DNA of 64,000 bases from assembly GCF_004358665.1 (NCBI RefSeq), contig NZ_SMZR01000002.1:248001-312000 (forward strand). The letters are read 5' to 3'. Of the stretch, positions 45,679 through 53,620 are shown one piece after another (within the stretch, counting starts at the first letter, position 1; the number at the start of each line of letters is the position of its first letter). The notes below the pieces were generated by a model that did not search any database, had not been told where the DNA came from, and was given only the letters and a program-made list of their open reading frames with translations. The translations under genes were made by a program, and so were the position numbers. Origin of the DNA: Jeotgalibacillus sp. S-D1. Lineage in GTDB: Bacteria; Bacillota; Bacilli; Bacillales; Jeotgalibacillaceae.

Positions 45679-45746
45679 AATTATATCCATCCTTATTTAA
45701 TCGTTAAGCCCCTTCGTTATGTGCCAGCTTTCTAAAATAATTTGCC

Positions 45747-46646
45747 TCATAAAGCAACATCCCGTGCATAAATCGCCGCACCCAAAACGCCAGCTTCTGT
45801 GCCATGATCTGCATAAGCAAAGTCAAAAGAGTTTTTCAGACTTTCGTAAACGCGTTCATTTGTTTTTGCCGCAAGAATCGGCAGTAAATAGGAATGGTGG
45901 GTCATAACGCCCCCGCCCATAACAAAAATCGCTGGGTTTACAGTATGTACAACGTTCGCTAAAGCAATGGCGATATAAGTAAGCGTCTGGTCAATCAGTT
46001 TGATTGCGTCCTGTTCGCCTGCAATGGCCCGTTCTATGGCTTCTCGGGCACCATTTTCCCAGCCGTATTGTTCTCTGCTCACCTTGGTTAAAGCGGTGCC
46101 GCTAGCATATGCTTCCAGGGCCCCTGGATTCATATTGGAATGAACTTTCCCATCAGGCACAATAATCATGTTGCCGATCTCACCGGCACAGCCTCTCGCC
46201 CCCTGGATAAGTTTTCCCTGATGCACGTAGCCGCTTCCTATCCCGGTGCTGACCGTAGTAAACCAAACACTTTCATACTCACGCCCTGATCCGCTTGAAG
46301 CTTCTGAAAGAGCTGCCGCATTGGCGTCATTTAATAACAGAACAGGAAGTCCGAAATGGGTATGGAGCATATCTGTAATCGGAATATAACCCCAGTTCAG
46401 AAGATTCGGCGGATCCAGCAGAACACCAAGCTTGTGGTCGAGCGGCCCCGGTGCACATATACCAATCCGCTGAAAAGGAAATTTGGCCTTTGCCCGTTCC
46501 AGCATGGAAATAATAATCGATAACGTATGATCAGACCCTGACGCCACCTCAGAATCTCTTTCCTCCCAATGCATAATTTTCATTTCTTCATTAATGACCC
46601 CTACTCGGACGCGTGTCCCCCCAAGATCTACACCGGCAGTATTCAT
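45747..46646 (-). CDS. ROK-family kinase-like protein lacking the zinc site
   Basis: ROK sugar-kinase fold, 299 residues. ATP phosphate-1 motif GVDLGGTRVRVGV, the catalytic Asp107 in LLNDANAAA, and STGIGSG are intact. The zinc finger normally formed by GEIGH and CxCGxxGC is gone: here GEIGN (Asn159) and HSNMNPGALE (residues 169-178) leave no cysteine. The sugar-binding ExG-H-type environment may therefore differ. Starts immediately at the stop of the upstream GDSL gene. It probably phosphorylates a sugar imported by the neighbouring ABC system. Confidence 0.85.
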   Translation of the reverse strand: MNTAGVDLGGTRVRVGVINEEMKIMHWEERDSEVASGSDHTLSIIISMLERAKAKFPFQRIGICAPGPLDHKLGVLLDPPNLLNWGYIPITDMLHTHFGLPVLLLNDANAAALSEASSGSGREYESVWFTTVSTGIGSGYVHQGKLIQGARGCAGEIGNMIIVPDGKVHSNMNPGALEAYASGTALTKVSREQYGWENGAREAIERAIAGEQDAIKLIDQTLTYIAIALANVVHTVNPAIFVMGGGVMTHHSYLLPILAAKTNERVYESLKNSFDFAYADHGTEAGVLGAAIYARDVAL

Positions 46647-47282
46647 TTAAATTGTTCCTTTCAAAGGAAGGTCAAATAGAACATGAGCAGGTACAGCCTT
46701 TTGCCAGACAGCCGCCAGCAGCTGATTTCCTTCATCTGTCATGTGGACGCCATCGGTGGTAAGCTTGCCGTGATCGCCTTTATCAATCGCATTCATAAAT
46801 TCACTGAAGGCGGGAACAAGAATGGCATTGTACTGCTTAGCCAATTTACGGACAATGGCTGCATAATGTGTAAGCATCTGGTTTCCTTTGGAATTGTAGT
46901 TTTCCTGAATAATTGTCGGTTCCATCAGGATTAGCTTGGTTTTCGGATTTACCTGCTGCAAAAGCCGTTGATAGACCTCTTCAAACAAAGGCGGATCAAC
47001 CTGTGACTGTTCCGGCCAGTCAAGCTGATGCCACACATCATTCACACCAATGGATATCGACAGGACATCCGGGTTAAATGAAAGGACATCGCGCTCCCAT
47101 CGCTCCTCCAGATGAGTAATTCGGTCACCGCCCACACCACGGTTTAGGATTTCCCACGATGAATCGGTCGCCACTATTTTTTTGTAAAGTTCATTCACAT
47201 AGCCTGTCCCAATTCCCCGTACATCCTCCTGCCTGCCGCACTCTGTAATACTATCGCCAATAAATAGTAGAGTCTTTGTCAC
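46647..47282 (-). CDS. Cytoplasmic SGNH/GDSL hydrolase
   Basis: 211 residues, no signal peptide. Block I GDSIT (Ser11), block II NRGVGGDRI (Gly51), block III GVND (Asn81) and block V DGVH (Asp177, His180) are all intact, so a catalytically complete esterase. Closest type is the acetyl-esterase/lysophospholipase-like GDSL group. Co-directional with the ABC importer, and immediately followed by the ROK gene. Likely removes acetyl groups from imported sugars (inference). Confidence 0.87.
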   Translation of the reverse strand: MTKTLLFIGDSITECGRQEDVRGIGTGYVNELYKKIVATDSSWEILNRGVGGDRITHLEERWERDVLSFNPDVLSISIGVNDVWHQLDWPEQSQVDPPLFEEVYQRLLQQVNPKTKLILMEPTIIQENYNSKGNQMLTHYAAIVRKLAKQYNAILVPAFSEFMNAIDKGDHGKLTTDGVHMTDEGNQLLAAVWQKAVPAHVLFDLPLKGTI

Positions 47283-47303
47283 ACAAATTCCTCCTGTTCA
47301 ACT

Positions 47304-47317
47304 AGAAAGCGTTTTCT
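47304..47317. promoter_or_regulatory. cre-like site upstream of the GDSL-ROK pair
   Basis: AGAAAGCGTTTTCT, a perfect dyad around the CG centre and one base off the ideal at each end from the CcpA cre consensus TGAAAGCGTTTTCA. It sits 22-35 nt before the start of the downstream GDSL gene, so carbon-catabolite repression is plausible. Confidence 0.55.
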
Positions 47318-47373
47318 ATCTTATGATCGTAGCATATTCTTCAAGTACATGGTCTGATTTTTGCGTTTATTCT

Positions 47374-48009
47374 TTACTTTCTTCCCGCAGGCAATTCATT
47401 TGAGTAAACAATTTCACCGGCTGCCTTCTTCCATGCATCTGCAAGCAGTTTCTTTCCTTCATCTGTCAGATGGACCCCGTCAGTCGTCAAAGCAGCGTGA
47501 TTGCCTTTTTGCAGTGTACGGATAAACACAGCATGAGCCGGCACTAGAATTGCACCATACTGCGCGGCAAGCCTGCGTACAATTTCAACATATTCCATGA
47601 GCAGCTGATTTCCTCTGGATCTCGGGTTTTCTTCAATGATGGTAGGCTCCATTAGAATCAGCGCAGTTTTAGGATGGAGCTGCTGCAGGATCCTGTGATA
47701 GATTTCCTCAAATTGATCAGGCTCCACCTGTGTCAGCTCAGGTTTGTCAAAGTGATGCCAGGCTTCGTTAACACCAATCGAAATGGACAGCACATCAGGA
47801 TCAATTGCCAAAACATCCTTTTCCCATCTTTTTTCAAGATGATCAATCCGGTCGTCCCACACCCCGCGATTTAAAACGGTCCAGTCCGGATAACGAGAAA
47901 AGAGGTCCTTATAAATCTCATTGACATAGCCTGATCCAATCCCTCTGGCATCTTCGTGCCGCCCCCATTCGGTAATGCTGTCCCCGACAAATAAAAGTGT
48001 CTTTGGCAT
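47374..48009 (-). CDS. Divergent tandem paralogue of the GDSL hydrolase
   Basis: 211 residues, same length and clearly duplicated from the neighbour at 46.6-47.3 kb. Ser11 (GDSIT), Asn81 and DGVH with Asp and His are kept, but block II changes from NRGVGGDRI to NRGVWDDRI: the oxyanion-hole Gly51 is Trp and Gly52 is Asp, and block III GVND becomes GVNE. Activity or specificity must differ. GGAGG precedes the ATG at 48009. Confidence 0.86.
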   Translation of the reverse strand: MPKTLLFVGDSITEWGRHEDARGIGSGYVNEIYKDLFSRYPDWTVLNRGVWDDRIDHLEKRWEKDVLAIDPDVLSISIGVNEAWHHFDKPELTQVEPDQFEEIYHRILQQLHPKTALILMEPTIIEENPRSRGNQLLMEYVEIVRRLAAQYGAILVPAHAVFIRTLQKGNHAALTTDGVHLTDEGKKLLADAWKKAAGEIVYSNELPAGRK

Positions 48010-48060
48010 ACTTTTTCCTCCTAATCTTGAATTCTATTCATCCTATCATACAAAATGACA

Positions 48061-48089
48061 AAACCCCGCTCTAAAAAAGAGCAGGGCTT
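48061..48089 (-). terminator. Terminator between permease and GDSL genes
   Basis: AAGCCCTGCTC/GAGCGGGGTTTT stem with a U-rich loop. Read-through or a separate promoter is needed for the GDSL-ROK genes. Confidence 0.75.
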
Positions 48090-48096
48090 AATTCGT

Positions 48097-48906
48097 TTAT
48101 CCCTTCACAGAGCCCGCGGTAATACCTGCCACAAAATAGCGCTGCAGGAACAAGTAAGCAATGACCATTGGTGCCGAAGCGATGATGACGCCTGTAAACA
48201 GCATCGGATAATTTGTTGCAAACTCTCCCTGAAACTCCAGCAGTGCGAGCGGCAACGTTTTGTATTCATTCTTTGTGATAAATAACAACGGATAAAGCAA
48301 ATCGTTCCAATGCATAACAAACAGGAAGATAGCAGTAGCCGCCAGGGACGGCATCGATAATGGGATCGCTATTTTTCTATACATCTGCCATTCGGAGCCG
48401 CCATCAATTCTTGCTGCTTCAAACAGAGATTTTGGAATGGATTTCATAAAACCGCTTAAAATAAAAATCGCAACCGGCATCGTAACCGAAATATTTACGA
48501 GAATTAACCCAAGTAAACTATTCGTCAGACCTAAATCAAATACCAATTGATAAAGAGGAATCATGTTTACCTGAGCAGGCACCATCATACCAAATGTAAA
48601 TAATGAAAAGAACACAACGCCAATCCAGCCAAACATACGTGTAACCGCATAGGCAATCAAGCTGGCAAACAGCAGTGTAAAGACCACTGAAAACAGCGTC
48701 ACAATTACGCTGTTCATAAAGTATCGGGCCATAGGCTGATCGACAAAGATCGAGATATAATTATCTACCCTGAACGATTCCGGCAATCCTAGGATACTTG
48801 AAAATACTTCAGCAGTTGACTTAAACGTTGTAAATATAACAGCAATCAATGGAATGATGACCATTAAGGCAAAAGCTATAACCAATATGTATTTTATCGT
48901 CTTCAA
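48097..48906 (-). CDS. Carbohydrate ABC permease, MalG-type
   Basis: CUT1 inner-membrane permease, 269 residues, six helices. The ATPase-contact EAA loop is SLFEAARIDGGSEWQMYRKI. Start is the TTG at 48906, with GGGAGGGG upstream; a longer frame to 48981 overlaps the other permease. It pairs with the MalF-type permease just upstream; no ATPase gene lies in the cluster, so a shared MsmX-like ATPase is presumed. Confidence 0.9.
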   Translation of the reverse strand: MKTIKYILVIAFALMVIIPLIAVIFTTFKSTAEVFSSILGLPESFRVDNYISIFVDQPMARYFMNSVIVTLFSVVFTLLFASLIAYAVTRMFGWIGVVFFSLFTFGMMVPAQVNMIPLYQLVFDLGLTNSLLGLILVNISVTMPVAIFILSGFMKSIPKSLFEAARIDGGSEWQMYRKIAIPLSMPSLAATAIFLFVMHWNDLLYPLLFITKNEYKTLPLALLEFQGEFATNYPMLFTGVIIASAPMVIAYLFLQRYFVAGITAGSVKG

Positions 48907-48922
48907 ACCTGTACCCCTCCCT

Positions 48923-49804
48923 TCACTCTTGCACCCTGCTTGCGCGAAGCAGCCTGAATTGAATGACCGTAATAACGGCAATGACGATCATAAATAAGAC
49001 GGATTGCGCTGACGCATAACCGAATTCAAAGCTTCTAAAAGCAGTCGAGTAAATGAGCGTGGCCAAAATTTCAGTGGAATAATTTGGACCTCCGCGTGTC
49101 ATCGCAAAAATTAAGTCAAATGCTTTAAAGGACTGAATCGTGGTATAAGCCATAACAATCGTTGCCGAAGGAGCAATCATTGGCCATGTAACAAAGCGGA
49201 ACCGACTCCACCTGCCTGCTCCTTCCATGTCCGCCACCTCATACAAATCCTTTGGAATTGCCTGCAAACCGGCAACAAAGATAATCAGCATCTGACCCGT
49301 ATGGAACCACACCTGTGTAACCGCAATGGAGTAGATAGCTATATTTTCATTACCAAGCCAGTTTTGCTGTAAAAAATCCAGATTCAGCGTTGACAGTACG
49401 CTATTTAACATTCCCATATTCGGGTCGTAAATAAAAGTCCAGATAAAGGCCACCGACACTGAGCTCAGGATTGTCGGGAAAAAGTAGAGAGCCCGCAAAA
49501 ATATATTCGTTTTGGTGTTTTTTATTAAAAACATGGCAAAGATCAGTGAAAATAATGTCTGAAAGATGAGCACAAACAACATGAATTTAATATTATTCAC
49601 AAATGCTTTCAGGAAAATAGAATCATTGGTTACCAGCTGCACATAGTTTTCGATTCCCACAACATTAAATTCAGGGGAAATGCCATCCCAATCAGTAAAA
49701 GAATAAATGAGGGCATTGACTGTCGGCACGATAAAAAAGATCGTATATAAAATCAGGCCCGGTAAAAGGAATAGAAAAAGTGATTTGTTTTTACGAAAAT
49801 TCAT
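48923..49804 (-). CDS. Carbohydrate ABC permease, MalF-type
   Basis: CUT1 permease, 293 residues, six helices starting LFLFLLPGLILYTIFFIVPT. EAA loop DLYEVADMEGAGRWSRFRFV. ATG at 49804 after GGAGG. Lies between the binding-protein gene (with an intercistronic hairpin) and the MalG-type gene. Substrate class is probably an oligosaccharide of plant or microbial origin. Confidence 0.91.
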   Translation of the reverse strand: MNFRKNKSLFLFLLPGLILYTIFFIVPTVNALIYSFTDWDGISPEFNVVGIENYVQLVTNDSIFLKAFVNNIKFMLFVLIFQTLFSLIFAMFLIKNTKTNIFLRALYFFPTILSSVSVAFIWTFIYDPNMGMLNSVLSTLNLDFLQQNWLGNENIAIYSIAVTQVWFHTGQMLIIFVAGLQAIPKDLYEVADMEGAGRWSRFRFVTWPMIAPSATIVMAYTTIQSFKAFDLIFAMTRGGPNYSTEILATLIYSTAFRSFEFGYASAQSVLFMIVIAVITVIQFRLLRASRVQE

Positions 49805-49853
49805 GGAGGTCCCCCTAACGAAATCAATCCTGCAAGCCTTTAAAGGCGTAAAA

Positions 49854-49885
49854 AGGGAATATGCCTGAAAAAGGCTCTATTCCCT
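49854..49885 (-). terminator. Intercistronic hairpin after the binding-protein gene
   Basis: AGGGAATA..GCC/GGC..TATTCCCT stem followed by TTTTT on the minus strand; likely a partial terminator that gives more binding protein than permease, as is usual in ABC operons. Confidence 0.75.
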
Positions 49886-49906
49886 GATTGCGGTCCATCA
49901 GAAAGC

Positions 49907-51154
49907 TTATAGGTTTTGTTCTACAATTTGCTGCGCTTCTTTGGCAGCTTCTTCAGGACTCTTTCCTCCTAGTACCGATTGAATGGAAGAGATCACTGCT
50001 TTTTCCACGTCTGCATTAGGAATTAAGAAACGCGGCTGAAACCTTGTATTGCGGTCAATCCATTCAGAGGTCGATGTAAGCTCTTCTGAGTCATACTCAA
50101 CATCTTTGACCGTTACATGCTGGCTTGTTTCATTTGCGTATTGCTCTGCATTCTCTGTTTCCGATAAGAAAGCAACGAACTTTTTAGCAGCTTCCTTCTT
50201 CTCTGAATTAGCATTTACTGCAAGCATAAAGGTCGTAGTATGAATTCCTTCCCACTTCGCTTCTTCCTCCGTGGTCGTAATTGGAGCAAGCAATCCTAAT
50301 TCAATTTCAGGATTCATTTCTTTAATGCTTGCCATTGCATGAGAACCAGTTGCAAGCATAGCCGCTTCCTCACTTGCTACTTGTGAAATAGCAGCAGAAT
50401 GGTTCGTACCGAGAGCATCCTTGTTGAGGTACCCTTTATCATTCAGCTCTTTAAATTGAGCAAGTGTTTCTACCCACCAATCATCCGTTAAAGAAGCTTC
50501 GCCCGCCATTAGCTGATCAAAAACATCTTCATTTGGGGCATTATTCATCATCATCGGATTCATAAACTGACCCGGACCAATATCAGAGCCTGGAAATGCA
50601 ATCGGTGTATAGCCCGCTTCCTTTAGCGTTTCACATAAAGCAAGGAAATCCTCCCAATTTGTGGCCGGCTCAAGTCCAAGTTCTTCAAAAATTCCTTTAT
50701 TGTAAACCGGCTGGTTAAACACCAGCTGAAGCGGAACTGCCAATTGTTTGCCATCTGCCTGGCCGGATTCAATCAGCTGCGGCTCATATTGGTCGATGAA
50801 GGCCTCATCACTCAGATCTTCAAACAATCCCGCTTTATTAATAATTTCCAGCTGTGAACCAGGGAAACTAGTAAAAACATCTCCAGTCGACCCATCTCGC
50901 AGTGTAGTTTGAGCAGTAGATTGATATTGTTCAGAAGGATATATTGTCATATCTACATTAATTGAAGGATTTTCTTCTTCAAATTTGCTGATTAATTCAT
51001 CAAAAACCGCCTTATCCTCCCCGCGCCAGTGAATAAAGCTGATCGTTCCTTCTTCTCCGTTTTCTGAAGAGGAATTTCCTCCTGTGCCGCCTACGCAGCC
51101 GGCTAACAACGCACCTAGAGCAAATGTACTAACGCATGCCAATTTTCTGATCAA
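49907..51154 (-). CDS. Carbohydrate ABC substrate-binding lipoprotein
   Basis: 415-residue CUT1 binding protein. Signal peptide with lipobox LAGC (Cys20), then a GGTGGNSSSENG linker, then the SBP fold (ISFIHWRGEDKAVFDELISK near the N-terminus; VFNQPVYNKGIFEELGLEP and DWWVETLAQF). Attached to the outer face of the membrane. TTG start at 51154 after GGAGGGGG. First gene of the transport unit; no transcriptional regulator is in the operon. Confidence 0.91.
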   Translation of the reverse strand: MIRKLACVSTFALGALLAGCVGGTGGNSSSENGEEGTISFIHWRGEDKAVFDELISKFEEENPSINVDMTIYPSEQYQSTAQTTLRDGSTGDVFTSFPGSQLEIINKAGLFEDLSDEAFIDQYEPQLIESGQADGKQLAVPLQLVFNQPVYNKGIFEELGLEPATNWEDFLALCETLKEAGYTPIAFPGSDIGPGQFMNPMMMNNAPNEDVFDQLMAGEASLTDDWWVETLAQFKELNDKGYLNKDALGTNHSAAISQVASEEAAMLATGSHAMASIKEMNPEIELGLLAPITTTEEEAKWEGIHTTTFMLAVNANSEKKEAAKKFVAFLSETENAEQYANETSQHVTVKDVEYDSEELTSTSEWIDRNTRFQPRFLIPNADVEKAVISSIQSVLGGKSPEEAAKEAQQIVEQNL

Positions 51155-51195
51155 TGTCCATGTCCCCCTCCAAAAATATGAAACTGGTTCCTCTA

Positions 51196-51220
51196 TATGT
51201 ATAGAAAACGCCTAGTATAT
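51196..51220 (-). promoter_or_regulatory. Promoter and cre-like site of the ABC operon
   Basis: Minus strand TATACT (-10) followed directly by AGGCGTTTTCTATA, sharing GCGTTTTCTAT with the site at 47304-47319. Position just after the -10 fits repression by CcpA or a LacI-type regulator. Confidence 0.45.
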
Positions 51221-51364
51221 ATTTTCACTATTCTTTTAATTTAAACATATTTCTACATATATTTTATAAAAAAAGTAAAAATAAGTGAATTTACCTAGCA
51301 ATTTTCAGCCTAATTTATGATAAATACTGACAAATCAGTACTAAAGGCCTTAAACTTAAAAAAA

Positions 51365-51592
51365 GAGGCTGGGACAAAAAAGTGTCTCAACCTCTTTTAA
51401 CCGGTTCACTGCGCTTCAGGCGGCGCTTTCCGCAGGGACGGCGCTGAGCCTCCCCAGGCTTCGCCATGCGGAGTCTCAGCTTGCCGTCATGTCCTGCAGG
51501 AGTCGCCACCTTCCGCTCCGCTCACCTCATTTTCTTATAGAAAATAGTCTCTTATATACTTTTTGCTGTTTTGTTCCACCCCCTTCCTTCAA
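51365..51592 (+). repeat. Dispersed Bacillaceae repeat, copy C
   Basis: About 228 bp bounded by GGCTGGGACAAAA and TTTTGTTCCACCCCC (imperfect inverted ends). Core from CCGGTTCACTGCGCTTCAGG to GTCGCCACCTTCCGCTCCGC is shared with copy B at most positions. The left end also forms a small hairpin GAGGCTGGGACA/TGTCTCAACCTC. Confidence 0.7.
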
Positions 51593-51599
51593 AATTAAA

Positions 51600-51749
51600 T
51601 CATATTACTTTTCGATAAGCTCTTCTCTCTGCATAGGGCTTGCATAGATCACAAACCTTAACAGACTTGCCTGCTTCGTTTTTATACAAAGTTAATGGCT
51701 TAATTTTTCGGCGGCACAGCGTGCATGATTTGGATAGGAAAAGAAGCAT
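51600..51749 (-). CDS. Small CxxC/CxxC protein (49 aa)
   Basis: ATG at 51749 with AAAGGAG at 8 nt. The product has C9-x2-C12 and C33-x2-C36 separated by a basic KIKPLTLYKNEAGKSVKV stretch: a zinc-ribbon-like miniprotein with a basic tail (ERRAYRKVI). Too short for usual ORF cut-offs. Zinc binding and nucleic-acid contact are inferred. Confidence 0.65.
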   Translation of the reverse strand: MLLFLSKSCTLCRRKIKPLTLYKNEAGKSVKVCDLCKPYAERRAYRKVI

Positions 51750-51813
51750 CCGGCATTCTCCTTTGCATTTACGGCTACTGACATTTTACAAACAGGCAGT
51801 GACAGGTAGAACC

Positions 51814-51863
51814 AAAAAGAGCAGGACGCACTCCTGTTTGCACAAGACACGTCCCGCTCTTTA
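51814..51863 (-). terminator. Terminator after manA
   Basis: AAAGAGC.GGACG/CGTCC.GCTCTTT stem with a 21-nt loop and T5 on the minus strand. Confidence 0.75.
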
Positions 51864-51870
51864 TAACCCA

Positions 51871-52824
51871 TTATGCTTTACTTGTAATCCATTCCATATC
51901 ACCATCAACAAACAGCTTGCCGCTCTTTCTCGGAATAAGAAAATGATCTCCTTTTGAAAGCGGAACTCTTTCTCCTGATTCACCAGATAAAATGCTGCCG
52001 CTTCCTTCGATCACACTCAGCAGACGAAAATGATCCGCATCCGCTACTTCAAAGCCTGATGCCACTTTATGATGCCAGACTTTAAATTCAGCCGTATCAA
52101 TAAGCCGCTTATTAATGCCGGAAGGAACCTCCTCTTCAACAATTTCAATAAAAGGCTCCTCATGTGGAATCTTCGACACTTCAATAGCTTTATCAATATG
52201 AAGCTCGCGCTTATTTCCTTCTGCGTCTGTACGGTCAAAATCATATACTCTGTATGTCGTGTCGCTCGACTGTTGAATTTCCAGAATCATAATTCCTGCC
52301 CCGATCGCATGAATCGTACCGCTCTCCACAAAAACAAAATCCCCTTTTTGGACTGGTTTTTTCTGAAGCAGCGAATCCCAATTCCCATCTTCAATCTTTT
52401 GTATAAAGTCCTCTTTTGTTAAAGCAGTATGGCCGATGATCAACTCAGCGCCAGGCTCCGCATCAAGCACATACCAGCACTCTGTCTTGCCATAAGGCTC
52501 ACCCTCAAGTTTCATTGCCTGCTCATCATTTGGATGAACCTGTACTGACAAATCAGCCGCTGCATCAAGAATTTTAATGAGCAGCGGAAAAGCATCTAAT
52601 TCATAATGTCCAAATACTTCTTCACGGTGCTCTGACCACAGTTCAGAAATTTTTCTCCCTTTATAAGGACCGGTCTCAATTAAGCTTTCGCCATTAGCGT
52701 GAGCTGAAATTCCCCAGCATTCCCCAATCGGGCCCTCAGGAATGTCATACCCAAATTCTGACTCAAGCTTCCTCCCTCCCCAAATTCGCTGTTGAAAAAG
52801 CGGTGTTAATTTGTATAAACTCAT
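51871..52824 (-). CDS. manA: Mannose-6-phosphate isomerase, class I
   Basis: Zinc cupin enzyme interconverting mannose-6-P and fructose-6-P, 317 residues. Metal-site features: SVQVHPNDEQA (His, with Glu/His following), KTECWYVLD and GTIHAIGAG. GINKRLIDT and the C-terminal cupin half follow. ATG at 52824 with AAAGGTG upstream. Links the neighbouring sugar system to glycolysis if the imported sugar is mannose-type; not proven. Confidence 0.93.
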   Translation of the reverse strand: MSLYKLTPLFQQRIWGGRKLESEFGYDIPEGPIGECWGISAHANGESLIETGPYKGRKISELWSEHREEVFGHYELDAFPLLIKILDAAADLSVQVHPNDEQAMKLEGEPYGKTECWYVLDAEPGAELIIGHTALTKEDFIQKIEDGNWDSLLQKKPVQKGDFVFVESGTIHAIGAGIMILEIQQSSDTTYRVYDFDRTDAEGNKRELHIDKAIEVSKIPHEEPFIEIVEEEVPSGINKRLIDTAEFKVWHHKVASGFEVADADHFRLLSVIEGSGSILSGESGERVPLSKGDHFLIPRKSGKLFVDGDMEWITSKA

Positions 52825-53076
52825 TTTCTTGTGCACCTTTCTCATAAGAAGCAATCGCATAGCCTCTCGTTTATGTATTTATAGTATAGGTTTAGTTTAT
52901 CACTTCATTCAGCATTGTGAAATCTTATGAAGCCCCGTCGAATCACTCTATCATGTACAACATGGAATGGAAACGGCATTTAGTACCTTTGGATGGGTAG
53001 GCAATCGGGTGGAAATGAGCGGACGGGCGCAGAATTGGGATGGATGGAGCGGGGAAACGAGGGGACGGGCCGCGTT
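52825..53076. other. Spacer before the 21-bp array
   Basis: Contains the manA promoter region and a unique lead-in (GGGCGGAGCGGGG..) to the array, similar to the inter-block spacer. No supported gene. Confidence 0.4.
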
Positions 53077-53620
53077 TATCAATCATCTTTTTCATTTTAT
53101 CGATCACTATTGGACTTTTATCGATCAACTTCAGAGAGATATCAATCACCTTCAGACTTTTATCGGTCACATGGCCTTTGCATCCTCTTTTATCTAACAT
53201 TTTCATCGTTTTATCGATCACTTTTCAACAGATATCGATCACTTTTTGCATGATATCGGTCAAGGGGGCACGTCGACACACTTGGGATGATGGGAGCGAG
53301 GAAACGGTGGAACGGCCACGTTTATCGATCATCTTTACCACTTTATCGATCACTTCCAGACTTTTATCTACCACCTTTTGCGAGATATCAATCAACTTCA
53401 GACTTTTATCGGTCACATGCCCTCTGCATCCTCTTTTATCTAATATTTTCATCGTTTTATCGATCACTTTTCACCAGATATCGATCACTTTTTGCATCAT
53501 ATCGGTCAAGGGGGCACGTCCACACACTTGTGGTAAGGAAAGCACGGAAACGGCGGTCAGGCCGCGTTTATCGATCATCTGTTTCACTTTATCGATCACT
53601 TTTTGCATTATATCGGTCAG
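53077..53620. repeat. Helically phased 21-bp repeat array (21 sites)
   Basis: TATC-[GA]-[AG]-TCA-like cores begin at 53077, 098, 119, 140, 161, 191, 212, 233, 254; then 323, 344, 365, 386, 407, 437, 458, 479, 500; then 569, 590, 611. Spacing is exactly 21 bp except one 30-bp step per block and 69-bp inter-block spacers. Blocks repeat with a 246-bp period. Strongest consensus TATCGATCACTTTT. All spacings are multiples of 3, so several frames stay open on both strands, but no frame has a ribosome site. Confidence 0.9.
53323..53568. repeat. Second 246-bp higher-order block
   Basis: Copy of the block starting at 53077; nine cores in the same order, including the single 30-bp step, and the same spacer GGTCAAGGGGGCACGTC followed by a divergent G-rich stretch. 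The third block (from 53569) keeps only three cores. Confidence 0.85.

Noticed and set aside
45747-51154. Transport ATPase or LacI/AraC regulator in the sugar cluster
   Set aside because: All ORFs on both strands were checked; none carries Walker motifs of MsmX type or an HTH.
53077-53620. CRISPR array
   Set aside because: The units are degenerate, contiguous at 21 bp, and have no unique equal-length spacers; no cas genes nearby.
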